A DNA stretch of 64,000 nucleotides from positions 1-64,000 of the forward strand of contig NZ_JANURM010000004.1 of the NCBI RefSeq assembly GCF_030249845.1, given 5' to 3'. Each line of letters begins with the position of its first letter. The stretch's first letter is position 1. The position numbers were made by a program, and so were the translations under genes. Source of the DNA: Campylobacter gastrosuis. Its GTDB lineage: Bacteria > Campylobacterota > Campylobacteria > Campylobacterales > Campylobacteraceae. The notes beneath the pieces were generated by a model, which made no database searches, was not told the origin of the DNA, and saw only the letters and a program-made list of their open reading frames with translations. This document shows positions 33,797-43,528 of the stretch, in pieces.

Positions 33797-33871
33797 TGGT
33801 GACCCATACGAGACTCGAACTCGTGTTACCGCCGTGAAAGGGCGATGTCCTAACCGCTAGACGAATGGGCC
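33797..33871 (-). tRNA. tRNA-Glu (anticodon TTC)
   Basis: On the minus strand the 75 bases fold as a cloverleaf. The acceptor GGCCCAT pairs with ATGGGTC, then A and an encoded CCA. The anticodon loop CTTTCAC is closed by CGCC/GGCG, and a T-arm GAGTTCGAGTCTC region is present. Anticodon TTC reads Glu. It stands alone between purF and a lipoprotein gene on the opposite strand. Confidence 0.95.
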
Positions 33872-33991
33872 ACTCGGTCGGTTTGAAAGCTGGATTATAA
33901 TACACGAACGCTTAAAATTTATTTAAATTAAGCAAAAAATTTAAAAATTATTGCTAAAATCTCAAAAATTCATTAAATTTTAGGACAATTT

Positions 33992-34444
33992 TTGAAAAAA
34001 TTTCTATTTTTACCGCTTTTTTTCTTGCTTTTTGGCTGTTCTTTAAAGTCGCCACAAAGCTCAAAAGGCTACCACGTTACGCTCGTTTCGCCGATGATTA
34101 AAATTTCTGATTTTGGCTTTATGCACGAGTATAAAAATGATATTAGTTTGCAAATTTACAACCTTGCTTTAATCGTAGCAGAGATAAAAATTTCAAACAA
34201 TATCTGCATAAATCGTGGCTGTTTTAGCAAATCCGACTTTAATGCCAAATTTTTTAAACAGCCATATTATGATGAAATTTTAAGCGATATTTTGCTTAAA
34301 AAACCGCTTTTTAACGGCGTAAATTTAGAAAAAACCGAGTGCGGATTTAGTCAAAATTACAAAGAAATTAGCTATGAAGTTTGCAAAAACGACCTAAAAT
34401 TTAAAGATAAAAACGTAAAAATTATTTTAAAAGAGCAAAAATGA
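33992..34444 (+). CDS. Putative lipoprotein
   Basis: The 150-residue protein has a lipoprotein signal peptide with lipobox LLFGC (Cys 16). The mature part has four further cysteines, including NICINRGCF and [15 protein letters not shown], and may carry disulfides. TTG start after TAGGACA. Its end overlaps the nfo start by 4 nt (ATGA). A similar lipoprotein precedes nfo in some Campylobacter genomes, from memory. No function known. Confidence 0.75.
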   Translation: MKKFLFLPLFFLLFGCSLKSPQSSKGYHVTLVSPMIKISDFGFMHEYKNDISLQIYNLALIVAEIKISNNICINRGCFSKSDFNAKFFKQPYYDEILSDILLKKPLFNGVNLEKTECGFSQNYKEISYEVCKNDLKFKDKNVKIILKEQK

Positions 34445-35280
34445 GATACATAGGAGCCCACGTAAGTGCTAGCGGTGGGGTAGAAAATGCACCGCTAAAT
34501 GCCCAAAAAATCGGAGCAAACGCCTTTGCGTTGTTTGTGAAAAATCAACGCCAATGGAGTGCAAAACCGCTTAGCGATGAGAGCATTAAAAATTTCAAAT
34601 TAAACTGCGAGATTGCCAAAATCAGCCCAAAACATATCCTACCACACGATAGCTATCTTATAAATTTAGGGCATTTTGATGAGATTAAAAGGGAGCAGTC
34701 CTTAAACGCCTTTATTGATGAGATTAATAGAGTTAGTCTGCTTGGCTTAGAGCTTTTAAATTTTCACCCCGGCTCACACCTAAATGAGATAGATAAAACC
34801 GCCTGTCTTGATTTGATAGCAGATAGCCTAAATACCGCGCTAAAACGCACAAACGGCGTTAAGCTTGTCATTGAAAACACCGCCGGTCAAGGCTCAAATT
34901 TAGGCTATGAATTTTCTCAAATTGCATATTTAATTGATAAAGTAAATGACAAAAGTCGCATTGGCGTTTGCATTGACACCTGTCACCTTTTTGCTGCTGG
35001 TTACGATTTTAGGGACGCAAAAAGCTATGCTAAAACGATGAGCGAGTTTGACGCTGTGATTGGGCGTGAATTTTTAATGGCAATGCACCTAAATGACACG
35101 AAATTTGGGCTAAACTCACGCAAAGACCGCCACGAAAGTATCGGCAAAGGTCATCTTGGTTTAGAGGCATTTAGCCACATTATTAAAGATGAGCGAACGG
35201 CACAAATTCCGCTCATTCTTGAAACGATTGATGAGAGTATTTGGGCTGATGAGATCGCGCTTTTACGCTCGTTTGAATAA
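34441..35280 (+). CDS. nfo: Endonuclease IV
   Basis: The 279-residue zinc enzyme cuts abasic and oxidised sites. Metal-site blocks are all present: [44 protein letters not shown] and [11 protein letters not shown]. Length is normal. It is coupled to the lipoprotein gene upstream. Confidence 0.96.
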   Translation: MRYIGAHVSASGGVENAPLNAQKIGANAFALFVKNQRQWSAKPLSDESIKNFKLNCEIAKISPKHILPHDSYLINLGHFDEIKREQSLNAFIDEINRVSLLGLELLNFHPGSHLNEIDKTACLDLIADSLNTALKRTNGVKLVIENTAGQGSNLGYEFSQIAYLIDKVNDKSRIGVCIDTCHLFAAGYDFRDAKSYAKTMSEFDAVIGREFLMAMHLNDTKFGLNSRKDRHESIGKGHLGLEAFSHIIKDERTAQIPLILETIDESIWADEIALLRSFE

Positions 35281-35347
35281 AAATTTTGTATTTTTAAAAA
35301 AACTTGCTAAAATCGTGAATTTTAAACAAAACAAAAAGGAAAGATAA

Positions 35348-36604
35348 ATGATAAAGAAAATTTCACTTTGTGCCGTTTTGGCTATTGGACTAAATGCTTC
35401 TGGATACAAAGTCCCAGAGCAGAGCAATGACGCTGTGTCGCTACTTTCAAGCAACGTAGCCACCAGCTTTGGACCAGATGCTGCTTATTACAACCCTGCA
35501 AATATGGTCTTTTTGCCAGATTATAGACACTATTTTGAGAATGATTTGGCGTGGTTTCACATTAATAGATTAAAATTTAAAGCAAACGACGGCAAAGAGA
35601 TTACATCAACCGACTTTGACTCAATGGCGACCACATTTCACTTCGTTTCGCCAAGCTTTTATGAGGACTGGCGATTTGGTTTAAGCCTTGCCGTGCCAGC
35701 TGGCATTGGCATTGGCTGGGACGACCCTGACGCTGCCTTTACTGGTAAGCTTTTTAAGCTTAAAGTCGTTGAGCTAAACCCAAGCGTGGCTTATAGATTA
35801 AGCGATACAATCGGCGTTGGCGTGGGACTTAGAGCCGTTTATACAAAGGGTAAGGTCGTAACCGAAGTCTATGGGCTAGGCGACCGACATTTAAAGGGCG
35901 ATAGCGTTGATTATGGCTATAATTTAGCCCTAAGCTACAAGCCGACTGAGAATTTAGCATTTGCAGCCACGTATCGCTCAAAAGTGGATTTAAGTATCAA
36001 AGGCGACGCTCACATCTCTGGCGGGGCAGCTTTTAACGCACTTGTTGGCACTTATGACGGTGCGGTGAGCGTAAAAATTCCACTCCCAGCAGCCCTAGTT
36101 TTAGCCACATCTTATAAGATAAACGACACGACCTTGCTTTTTGCCTATGAGCGGACATTTTGGTCGGATTTTAAGGGCTATGACTTTGAATACTCTGGCA
36201 ACAAGCCACAAACTATCTATTTTCAAAGGCTTTTTGATGATAAGGTTGAGCGAAATTACAGGGATACAAACACATTTAGATTTGGCGTAAATCACGATCT
36301 AAACAAAAAATACCGCATAATGGGCGGTTTTGTCTATGATGAAAAGGCTGCAAAAGACAGCAGGAGTGCTAGTTTTGACCTGCCTGACACCAAAGCTTAT
36401 GCGTTTTCGCTCGGTTTAAACTACCAAGCTACTGAAAATTTAGAGCTAAATGTCGGCGGACTTTATCAGTATAGAAAAAAGAGCGAAGCAACGCTTAAAG
36501 GCGCTGATTTAAGCAGAGGCGTGCCAGCCCCAAAGGAGATAAAAGGCGAGTTTGACACTGGCAATGTTTGGATTATTTCAAGCGGTTTAAAGTATAAATT
36601 CTAG
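35348..36604 (+). CDS. FadL/OmpP1-family outer-membrane transporter
   Basis: The 418-residue barrel protein probably imports long-chain fatty acids or other hydrophobic compounds. It has a signal peptide (to about residue 17, AIGLNASG), the FadL-type plug start YKVPEQSNDAVSLLSSNVAT, and GPDAAYYNPANMVFLPD. It ends with aromatic LKYKF. AAAGGAAAG precedes the ATG. It is 8 nt from an acyl-CoA synthetase gene, which fits an uptake-and-activation pair. Confidence 0.87.
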   Translation: MIKKISLCAVLAIGLNASGYKVPEQSNDAVSLLSSNVATSFGPDAAYYNPANMVFLPDYRHYFENDLAWFHINRLKFKANDGKEITSTDFDSMATTFHFVSPSFYEDWRFGLSLAVPAGIGIGWDDPDAAFTGKLFKLKVVELNPSVAYRLSDTIGVGVGLRAVYTKGKVVTEVYGLGDRHLKGDSVDYGYNLALSYKPTENLAFAATYRSKVDLSIKGDAHISGGAAFNALVGTYDGAVSVKIPLPAALVLATSYKINDTTLLFAYERTFWSDFKGYDFEYSGNKPQTIYFQRLFDDKVERNYRDTNTFRFGVNHDLNKKYRIMGGFVYDEKAAKDSRSASFDLPDTKAYAFSLGLNYQATENLELNVGGLYQYRKKSEATLKGADLSRGVPAPKEIKGEFDTGNVWIISSGLKYKF

Positions 36605-36612
36605 GCAGAAAA

Positions 36613-38226
36613 ATGAACTACACTTATCAAAATTTATATGAAAATTTAAGCAAAATCGCAGAGCAAAACCTAAACGCCATTGCAATTTTTGATGCCGATA
36701 AAAAAATCAGCTATGCCACGCTAAAATCAAGCGTGGATAAGGTTGGAGCGTATTTGCAAAGTGTCGGCGTGAAATTTGGCGATAAGGTTGCGATTTTGGT
36801 TACAAACTCGCAGGAATTTATCGTTAGTTATTACGCTGTTGTCGCACTTGGAGCGGTTGCGGTGCCGATGAATACCTTTTTAAAATTTGATGAGATTAGC
36901 TACATTTTAAAAGATTGTAACGCAAAGCTTTTAATCGCCTCAAACCAGCTTTTTAAAGAGCTTAAAAATTTAAACGAAACTGGCATTAGAAATTTCATCT
37001 GGGTTGGCGGTGTGCCTAGCCGTTTTATCGCCTCATCGCCACTTCAAAGAGAGATTGATGATGAGGGCGAGAGCCTTTATCTTGGCAGTGGGGTTGATGA
37101 TGATATCTGCCACGTAAATTTTGATGAGCTACTTGGCTTCCCACATAGATTAAGCGGTGCTAGAAGTGCCACGCTTGATGATTTGTGCCACATTATCTAC
37201 ACTTCTGGCACGACTGGTAAGCCAAAGGGAGCGATGATAACCTATAAAAATATCTACTCAAACGTAATTGGCGTAACCGAGCGTTTTAAGGCAAACGCAA
37301 AGGATAGATTTATCGTGTTTTTACCGATGTTTCACAGCTTTACGCTCACAACAATGGTGATTTTACCTATGCACGTTGGTGCGTCAATCATCTTGATAAA
37401 ATCAGTATTTCCATTCTCAAATGTCCTAAAACAGGCACTCTTAAAACGAGCGACCATATTTTTAGGCGTCCCAGCCATTTACACAGCAATTGGCAAGGCA
37501 AAAATTCCTTGGTATTTTAAGTGGTTTAATAATATCCGCCTATTTATCTGCGGTGCTGCCCCACTCGCACAGCAAACCATTGATGACTTTAAGATAAAAT
37601 TCCCACGTGCAAGGCTAATTGAAGGCTATGGGCTTAGCGAATGCTCGCCAGTCGTGGCTTCAAACCTGCTTGATAAGCAAAAGCTTTTAAGCGTCGGACT
37701 GCCACTTGATGGCTATGAGGTTAAGATTGTAAGCGACGAGATGATGGAGCTGCCTCTTGGCGAGGTCGGCGAGATTATCGTTAAGGGCGACTGCGTTATG
37801 CGTGGATATCATAATATGGCAAATGATGAAACAATCGTAAATGGCTGGTTAAAAACTGGCGATTTAGGCAAACTTGATGATGAGGGCTTTATTTACATTG
37901 TGGATAGAAAAAAGGACTTAATCATCTCAAAGGGCATAAACATTTATCCGCGCGAGATTGAAGAGGTGATTTATCAGCTAAATGCCGTTGAGGCAGCGGC
38001 TGTGATTGGCATTGCCGATGAGCACGCTGATGAGGAGGTCGTGGCGTTTATTCAGGTTAAAGAGGGCGAAAATTTAGATGAAAAAGAGATTAGGAGCTAC
38101 CTTAAAAAGCACCTTGCAAATTTTAAAATCCCAAAAAATATCTATTTTTCAGAAGCACTCCCACGAAATGCCACTGGTAAGGTTTTAAAACGCATTTTAA
38201 AAGAGCAGATAAAGGATAAAATTTAG
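36613..38226 (+). CDS. Long-chain acyl-CoA synthetase (AMP-binding)
   Basis: The 537-residue ligase activates fatty acids with ATP and CoA. Motifs are YTSGTTGKPKGAM (residues 196-208), GYGLSECSPVV, the GDLG/KTGD block and a C-terminal lysine in PRNATGKVLKR. It is FadD-like. It lies between the FadL-like porin and an AAA ATPase, overlapping the latter start by 1 nt (TAGTG). Substrate chain length cannot be told. Confidence 0.87.
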   Translation: MNYTYQNLYENLSKIAEQNLNAIAIFDADKKISYATLKSSVDKVGAYLQSVGVKFGDKVAILVTNSQEFIVSYYAVVALGAVAVPMNTFLKFDEISYILKDCNAKLLIASNQLFKELKNLNETGIRNFIWVGGVPSRFIASSPLQREIDDEGESLYLGSGVDDDICHVNFDELLGFPHRLSGARSATLDDLCHIIYTSGTTGKPKGAMITYKNIYSNVIGVTERFKANAKDRFIVFLPMFHSFTLTTMVILPMHVGASIILIKSVFPFSNVLKQALLKRATIFLGVPAIYTAIGKAKIPWYFKWFNNIRLFICGAAPLAQQTIDDFKIKFPRARLIEGYGLSECSPVVASNLLDKQKLLSVGLPLDGYEVKIVSDEMMELPLGEVGEIIVKGDCVMRGYHNMANDETIVNGWLKTGDLGKLDDEGFIYIVDRKKDLIISKGINIYPREIEEVIYQLNAVEAAAVIGIADEHADEEVVAFIQVKEGENLDEKEIRSYLKKHLANFKIPKNIYFSEALPRNATGKVLKRILKEQIKDKI

Positions 38227-39944
38227 TGGAGTATCTTTACGATTTTTTACAAAATGAGCTAAAATCTAGCAAAATCGCAGCCATAACAAACGCAAACGAA
38301 GCCGAGCTTAAAATTCTAAGGCATTTAAGCCGCGCTTACGTTGATGGTGTTGGCTTTTTAAGCGTTTTTGAGCTTTTAAACGCAGTCTTTAAAGGCGAAA
38401 ATTTAGAGCATTTAAACCACTTAAAAGATATAAAAACGCTAATTGATAATGGCTGGATAACGCACTCATTTAGCGTCTTTAAAAGCGAAGCAAAATCATC
38501 GCAAACCACGCTTTTATCGCTACTTCACGCAGAAATTAGCCTTTCAAACGCCTTTTTAAAAATTCTTGAAGAGGGCAATATCGGGCTAAATCTGCCTGAA
38601 ATTAAGCCCTATGAGGATCATTTAGAGTATTTAAAAGACTGCTTTTTAAGGGTTGAGCTTTATGAGAAAAACTCAATGTTTTTAGCCAAAAATGACGCTA
38701 AAAAACGGATAAAATCACAGATAAACGAGCTTGAAAACTACATAAAAAATAGGTTAAATTTAACAAAAATTCAGATAAAAATAGAGCAAATTTTTAAAGA
38801 AAACGCCCTAAATGACAAAGAACAGCTGATTTTTTTACTGCTTTTAAAGCAAGAGTATGCAAACGACTTTGAAAACGCAAGAGATTTAGGCGTGATTTGT
38901 GCCTTAATTAGCGATGATGAGTTTGAGGCGATTAAAAACAGAGCCTTGCTTGATGAGGGCTCAAAACTACTTGAAAATGGGCTTATTGAGTATGATGAGG
39001 TCTTAAATAATTTCTCAAACATTAGCCGAAGTTTTTACATAAATGATGAAATTTTACAATCAATAATGTATCCAAAAAATAAGAATTTTGATAAAAAAAT
39101 CAGCATTGAAAATGCCTTAAAAGAGCAAGAAATTTTTGAGCTAATCCAGCCGACAACAGACATAAACGACGTGGTTTTAAACGAAAACACAAAGGAGCTT
39201 TTAAATTCAATTTTAAAGCAAGTTGATAAAAAAGTCCTATCTAGGCTAAATAGCTGGGGCGTGAAATCACGAAAGGGCATTGACGCTAAGATTATCTTTT
39301 ATGGCGAGGCTGGCACTGGTAAAACTATGTCGGCAATTAGCCTTGCAAAGAGCCTGAAAAAGCAGGTTTTAAGCTTTGATTGCTCAAAAATTTTAAGCAA
39401 ATATGTCGGCGAAAGCGAGCAAAATGTGCGAAAAATTTTTGACACTTACAAAGAGATTTGCAAAAAGACAAAGTCCGAGCCGGTCTTGCTTTTAAACGAG
39501 GCTGACCAGTTTTTAAGCACGAGAGTTGAAACCAGTAGCGGTGCTGATAAGATGCATAATCAAATGCAAAATATCTTTTTAGAGCAGATTGAGAGATTTC
39601 AGGGCGTTTTAATTGCGACTACGAATTTTTTACAGAGCCTTGATAGTGCCTTTTCTAGGCGGTTTGATTATAAGATTGAGTTTAAAAAGCCAGATTTTAA
39701 GGCTAGACTTGCCATTTGGCGAAAGGTGCTACCACAAAATGCCGATTTTGAGGACGGATTTAGCGTTGAAGAGTTAGCTAAGTTTAATCTAAGTGGCGCT
39801 CAAATCGTGCTTGTGATGAAAAACACAGCCCTAAAAGTCGCGCTAAAAGATGATGCGATATTTTGTTTTGATGATTTTAAGGCGGTTATCACTCGTGAGC
39901 TAAACGGCACTTTTGGCGATGATAAAAAGGTCGGGCTTTTATAA
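38226..39944 (+). CDS. AAA-family ATPase, function unknown
   Basis: The 572-residue protein has a helical N-terminal region of about 300 residues without recognised domains. An AAA module follows with Walker A GEAGTGKT (360-367) and Walker B LLLNEAD, in which the usual first Asp is Asn (N424-E425). A sensor segment ATTNFLQSLDSAFSRRFD, including the arginine pair, completes it. LLxNEAD is seen in a clade of bacterial AAA proteins, from memory. GTG start coupled to the acyl-CoA synthetase. Its end overlaps bioD by 6 nt, tail to tail. Possibly a remodelling factor. Confidence 0.8.
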   Translation: MEYLYDFLQNELKSSKIAAITNANEAELKILRHLSRAYVDGVGFLSVFELLNAVFKGENLEHLNHLKDIKTLIDNGWITHSFSVFKSEAKSSQTTLLSLLHAEISLSNAFLKILEEGNIGLNLPEIKPYEDHLEYLKDCFLRVELYEKNSMFLAKNDAKKRIKSQINELENYIKNRLNLTKIQIKIEQIFKENALNDKEQLIFLLLLKQEYANDFENARDLGVICALISDDEFEAIKNRALLDEGSKLLENGLIEYDEVLNNFSNISRSFYINDEILQSIMYPKNKNFDKKISIENALKEQEIFELIQPTTDINDVVLNENTKELLNSILKQVDKKVLSRLNSWGVKSRKGIDAKIIFYGEAGTGKTMSAISLAKSLKKQVLSFDCSKILSKYVGESEQNVRKIFDTYKEICKKTKSEPVLLLNEADQFLSTRVETSSGADKMHNQMQNIFLEQIERFQGVLIATTNFLQSLDSAFSRRFDYKIEFKKPDFKARLAIWRKVLPQNADFEDGFSVEELAKFNLSGAQIVLVMKNTALKVALKDDAIFCFDDFKAVITRELNGTFGDDKKVGLL

Positions 39945-40583
39945 ATTTAGCCCCAAAATCTCCTTACTCTCATTTGCCACTTTTGCTAGAATTTTCACAC
40001 CACACAAACGCTCTATCATCACGGCGTTATCGCTATGAATTAATAAATTTTCATTAAAATTATTTAGTATTATCCCCTTTGTTTTTATGCCCTCATTTTT
40101 AAGATAGCTCGTGCTTAAAACGGCAGAGTTTATAGCTCCAAGATTTGAGCTTGAAACTAGCAAAACATCGCAGTTTAGCTCTTTTATCAGATCAATTTGC
40201 ATAAACTCGCCAAACGGACAGACCACCCCGCCACTGCCCTCAATGATTAAAATTTCATAGTGCTTTTCAAGTTCTGTTATCTTTTTTACTATCTCATCTT
40301 TATTTGGCGTGAAATTTTCTATTTTGGCGGCTAAATGTGGCGAGTAGGGCTCTTTAAAAGCGTAGCCAAACATAGTAAATATGTCGCTTTTAAGCCCTGC
40401 AAAATCCCTTACAAATTTTGCGTCATCAGCGATTAAAACGCCATTTTGCGTTTTTAAATTCCCACTTGCAAGTGGCTTAAAATACCCCACATTTACGCCG
40501 TTTTGTGCTAAATTTTTAGCGATTAAGGCACTAACGTAAGTTTTGCCAACGTCCGTGCCTGTTGCTGTTATAAAAATTTTCAA
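39939..40583 (-). CDS. bioD: Dethiobiotin synthetase
   Basis: The 214-residue enzyme closes the ureido ring of dethiobiotin using CO2 and ATP. It shows the P-loop ATGTDVGKT at residues 7-15 and the EGSGGVVCPFGE block. It faces bioA across a 55-bp shared regulatory gap. AAGGAG lies upstream. Confidence 0.95.
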   Translation of the reverse strand: MKIFITATGTDVGKTYVSALIAKNLAQNGVNVGYFKPLASGNLKTQNGVLIADDAKFVRDFAGLKSDIFTMFGYAFKEPYSPHLAAKIENFTPNKDEIVKKITELEKHYEILIIEGSGGVVCPFGEFMQIDLIKELNCDVLLVSSSNLGAINSAVLSTSYLKNEGIKTKGIILNNFNENLLIHSDNAVMIERLCGVKILAKVANESKEILGLNL

Positions 40584-40602
40584 AATTTCTCCTTTTGACT
40601 AA

Positions 40603-40610
40603 ATTATACT
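40603..40610. promoter_or_regulatory. Overlapping divergent -10 boxes for bioA and bioD
   Basis: The plus-strand TATACT at 40605-40610 (bioA) and the minus-strand TATAAT at 40603-40608 (bioD) share four bases. Only one polymerase could open this site at a time, so the two genes probably compete or are regulated together. Confidence 0.5.
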
Positions 40611-40638
40611 AAAATAACAGCTTTTTAAGGGGGATTTT

Positions 40639-41979
40639 ATGGATTTAGTTGAGCTTGACTTAAAACACATTTGGCACCCTTGCTCGCAAATGCACGATTA
40701 CGAAAGCTTTAAGCCAATCGTGATAAAAAGGGCAAAAGGCGTCTATCTTTACGATAAAAATGACAAAGCCTACATTGATATCATTAGCTCGTGGTGGTGT
40801 AATCTCTTTGGTCATCTAAACGAAACGATAAATGAGAGCATAAAAGAGCAATTAACAAAGCTAGAACACGTTATTTTTGCAAATTTCACGCACGAAGGCG
40901 CTATAAATTTAGCTAGTAATTTAGCCCAAATTTTGCCAAATGGACTAACTAAATTTAACTTCTCAGATAACGGCAGTTCGGCTGTTGAGAGTGCTTTAAA
41001 GATGGCATTTGCGTATCATCAGCAAACTGGCAATTTACACAAAACAAAATTTATGTGCCTAGAAGATGGCTATCACGGCGAAACTTTGGGGGCGCTATCT
41101 GTTGGCGCTATGGATTTATATGCCAAAATTTATAAGCCGATTTTAATTAAAACGATCCGCATAAAAGCACCAAATTGCTACCGCTGTGAGTTTGGTAAAA
41201 ATAGGGATAATTGTGCTTGTGAGTGCTTTATTTATGCACAGCGTGAGTTTGAAAAACACGCTAAACACACGGCAGCAATTATCATTGAGCCACTTTTGCA
41301 AGGTGCTGCTGGTATGAGAATTTATCCGCCACTTTACCTTAAAAAACTACGTGAAATTTGCGACTTTTACGGCGTGATTTTAATCGCTGATGAGATAGCC
41401 ACTGGATTTGGCAGAACTGGGGCTATGTTTGCTTGTGAAAAAGCTGGGATAAGTCCAGATATTATGGTGCTTTCAAAGGGTCTGACTGGTGGCTATATGC
41501 CAATGTCAGTCGTGGCAACCACGCAAAAAATTTATGATGCATTTTATGCGCCTTACAACGAGCACAAGGCGTTTATGCACTCGCACACTTACGCTGGTAA
41601 TCCGCTAGGTTGCGCGGCTGCGCTTGGTGTGATGAAAATTTTTAAAGAGCAAAACGCACTAAAAATCGCAAACGACACGGCAAAGGTTTTAAACGAGCTA
41701 ACATTAAGGGCGTTTAGTAATCATAAATTTGTAGGCGAAGTGCGAAGTATCGGGCTTATAAACGCCATTGAGCTAGTTAAGGATAAGGGCAAAAAGCAGA
41801 GTTTTGACGCTAAGCTTAGGCTGGGCTATGAAATTTACAAAGTCGCCTTAAAAAATGGACTTTTACTGCGTCCGCTTGGCGATGTTTTGTATTTTAACCC
41901 ACCGCTAAATATCACGATTGATGAGTGCGAAAAGGCAGTAGAAATTTGCAAAAAAAGCATAAATGAGGTGCTAAAATGA
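40639..41979 (+). CDS. bioA: Adenosylmethionine-8-amino-7-oxononanoate aminotransferase BioA
   Basis: The 446-residue class III PLP aminotransferase converts KAPA to DAPA in biotin synthesis. The PLP lysine lies in VLSKGLTGGYMP, and the opening HIWHPCSQMHDY is typical of BioA. GGGGGA precedes the ATG. An unusual Cys-rich insert (NCYRCEFGKNRDNCACECF) is present, as in other BioA of this group to my recollection. Downstream, the peptide transporter starts within its stop. Confidence 0.95.
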   Translation: MDLVELDLKHIWHPCSQMHDYESFKPIVIKRAKGVYLYDKNDKAYIDIISSWWCNLFGHLNETINESIKEQLTKLEHVIFANFTHEGAINLASNLAQILPNGLTKFNFSDNGSSAVESALKMAFAYHQQTGNLHKTKFMCLEDGYHGETLGALSVGAMDLYAKIYKPILIKTIRIKAPNCYRCEFGKNRDNCACECFIYAQREFEKHAKHTAAIIIEPLLQGAAGMRIYPPLYLKKLREICDFYGVILIADEIATGFGRTGAMFACEKAGISPDIMVLSKGLTGGYMPMSVVATTQKIYDAFYAPYNEHKAFMHSHTYAGNPLGCAAALGVMKIFKEQNALKIANDTAKVLNELTLRAFSNHKFVGEVRSIGLINAIELVKDKGKKQSFDAKLRLGYEIYKVALKNGLLLRPLGDVLYFNPPLNITIDECEKAVEICKKSINEVLK

Positions 41980-43526
41980 AGCGAGTTGCACTGCTATTTG
42001 GCACTGAAATGTGGGAGAAGTTTTGCTTTTATGGTATGCGCTCAATTTTCGCCCTTTTTATGGTGCATTTTTTGGGCATTAGCGAGGCACAGGCTGCGAT
42101 TTATTATGGTGCGTTTTTGGCGTTTAGTTACCTTACGCCCATTTTTGGTGGATTTATCGCTGATAAAATTTTAGGCTATCACAAAAGCGTGATTTTAGGC
42201 TGTGCCTTGCTTTGTGCTTCACAGCTTTTGTTTTTTATCTCAGCTTGTGGCGTTAAAAGTGCGTTTTTATCGCTCTTGGCTTCGGTTTTTGTAATGCTAG
42301 GCAACGGCTTTTTTAAGCCAAGTATCACGGCACTTTTAGGCATAAAATCGCAAAATTTAAACGTTGATGCCGTGTTTAGCTCGTATTATTTTTTCTTAAA
42401 TCTTGGCGTTTTGCTTGGCTCATTTATCGTGCCGTTTTTTGGGGACGTTGTAAATGGGGGCGTTCGTGATATAAGTGCCTTTAAATGGGGCTTTTTATCA
42501 GCATTTTTAGCCCAGCTTTTAGGGCTTATTATTTTTATTTTATTTAGCAAAGATGAGGGCTATAAAAAAGATGAAATTTATATAAATTTTAACGCTAAAA
42601 ATTTCATCATTTGCACGGCGATTTTTGCTGTAATTTTTGCCGTATTATCGGCATTTAGTGGCGATAATTTCATAAAAAGCTACGTTTATCCAGCCATTTA
42701 CTCGCTTGGCATTAGTTTAGCGGTTTATATTTTGCTTGATAAAAGCCTAAGTAAAAGCGAAAAACAGGGCGTTTGGCTCATTTTTACTAGTGCGATTTTT
42801 ATTGTATTTTTTTGGGCGACGTTTGAACAAGCCGGCTCGTCGCTTGTGTTTATTGCAAATAATCAAATGGATAGAAATTTATTTGGTTTTAATATCCCAC
42901 CAGCGATGATAGCGATGTTTAATCCACTTTTTGTGCTTTTGCTTTCGTTTGTATTTTGCGTGATTTACATTAAAACACCAAATTTTAGCGGACTTGATAA
43001 ACAGGCTTTTGGGCTTGTTTTGCTGGGATTTAGCTACCTAATTATCGCCCTTAATGTTAAAAATTTAGGGCAAAATTTACTTGATATAAAGTGGTTTATT
43101 TTGCTTTATTTTTTACAAACCTGCGCTGAAATGCTAATCTCGCCAATCGGTTTTGCGCTTGTTGCAAAATTTTCGCCAAAGCGAATTTTGGGGCTTATGT
43201 TTGGACTTTTTTATCTTGCAAATGCCGCTGGTTACGCACTTTCTGGCACACTTGCTGCTCTTATGCCACCAACTGCTGATAAATTTAGCAAAGCACGTGA
43301 GATTGGCATTGATTTAAACGCCGTTTTAAGTGGCAAAGCAGACGCAAATGAGCTTGAAATTTTAAAGGCAAACGCCTTGCCATCAGCCTATCCAGAAATT
43401 TTTAACATACAAATCACAAGCCTTTATGAGTTTTTTATGCTATTTTTTGTGCTTTGTGCCTTTGGTGGGGCATTGCTGTTTTTTGTAAATAAAATTTGCT
43501 ATAATCAGCCAAAAATTAATGGATAG
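41976..43526 (+). CDS. POT-family proton-coupled peptide transporter
   Basis: The 516-residue protein has about 12-14 membrane helices. The start (MWEKFCFYGMRSIF) carries the E-x-F-Y signature of di/tripeptide:H+ symporters, and FGGFIADKILGYHKSV is the loop 2-3 motif. A later ATFEQAGSSL block matches the second POT signature. It likely imports small peptides, an important carbon and nitrogen source here. It overlaps bioA by 4 nt. Confidence 0.9.
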   Translation: MKRVALLFGTEMWEKFCFYGMRSIFALFMVHFLGISEAQAAIYYGAFLAFSYLTPIFGGFIADKILGYHKSVILGCALLCASQLLFFISACGVKSAFLSLLASVFVMLGNGFFKPSITALLGIKSQNLNVDAVFSSYYFFLNLGVLLGSFIVPFFGDVVNGGVRDISAFKWGFLSAFLAQLLGLIIFILFSKDEGYKKDEIYINFNAKNFIICTAIFAVIFAVLSAFSGDNFIKSYVYPAIYSLGISLAVYILLDKSLSKSEKQGVWLIFTSAIFIVFFWATFEQAGSSLVFIANNQMDRNLFGFNIPPAMIAMFNPLFVLLLSFVFCVIYIKTPNFSGLDKQAFGLVLLGFSYLIIALNVKNLGQNLLDIKWFILLYFLQTCAEMLISPIGFALVAKFSPKRILGLMFGLFYLANAAGYALSGTLAALMPPTADKFSKAREIGIDLNAVLSGKADANELEILKANALPSAYPEIFNIQITSLYEFFMLFFVLCAFGGALLFFVNKICYNQPKING

Positions 43527-43528
43527 TA

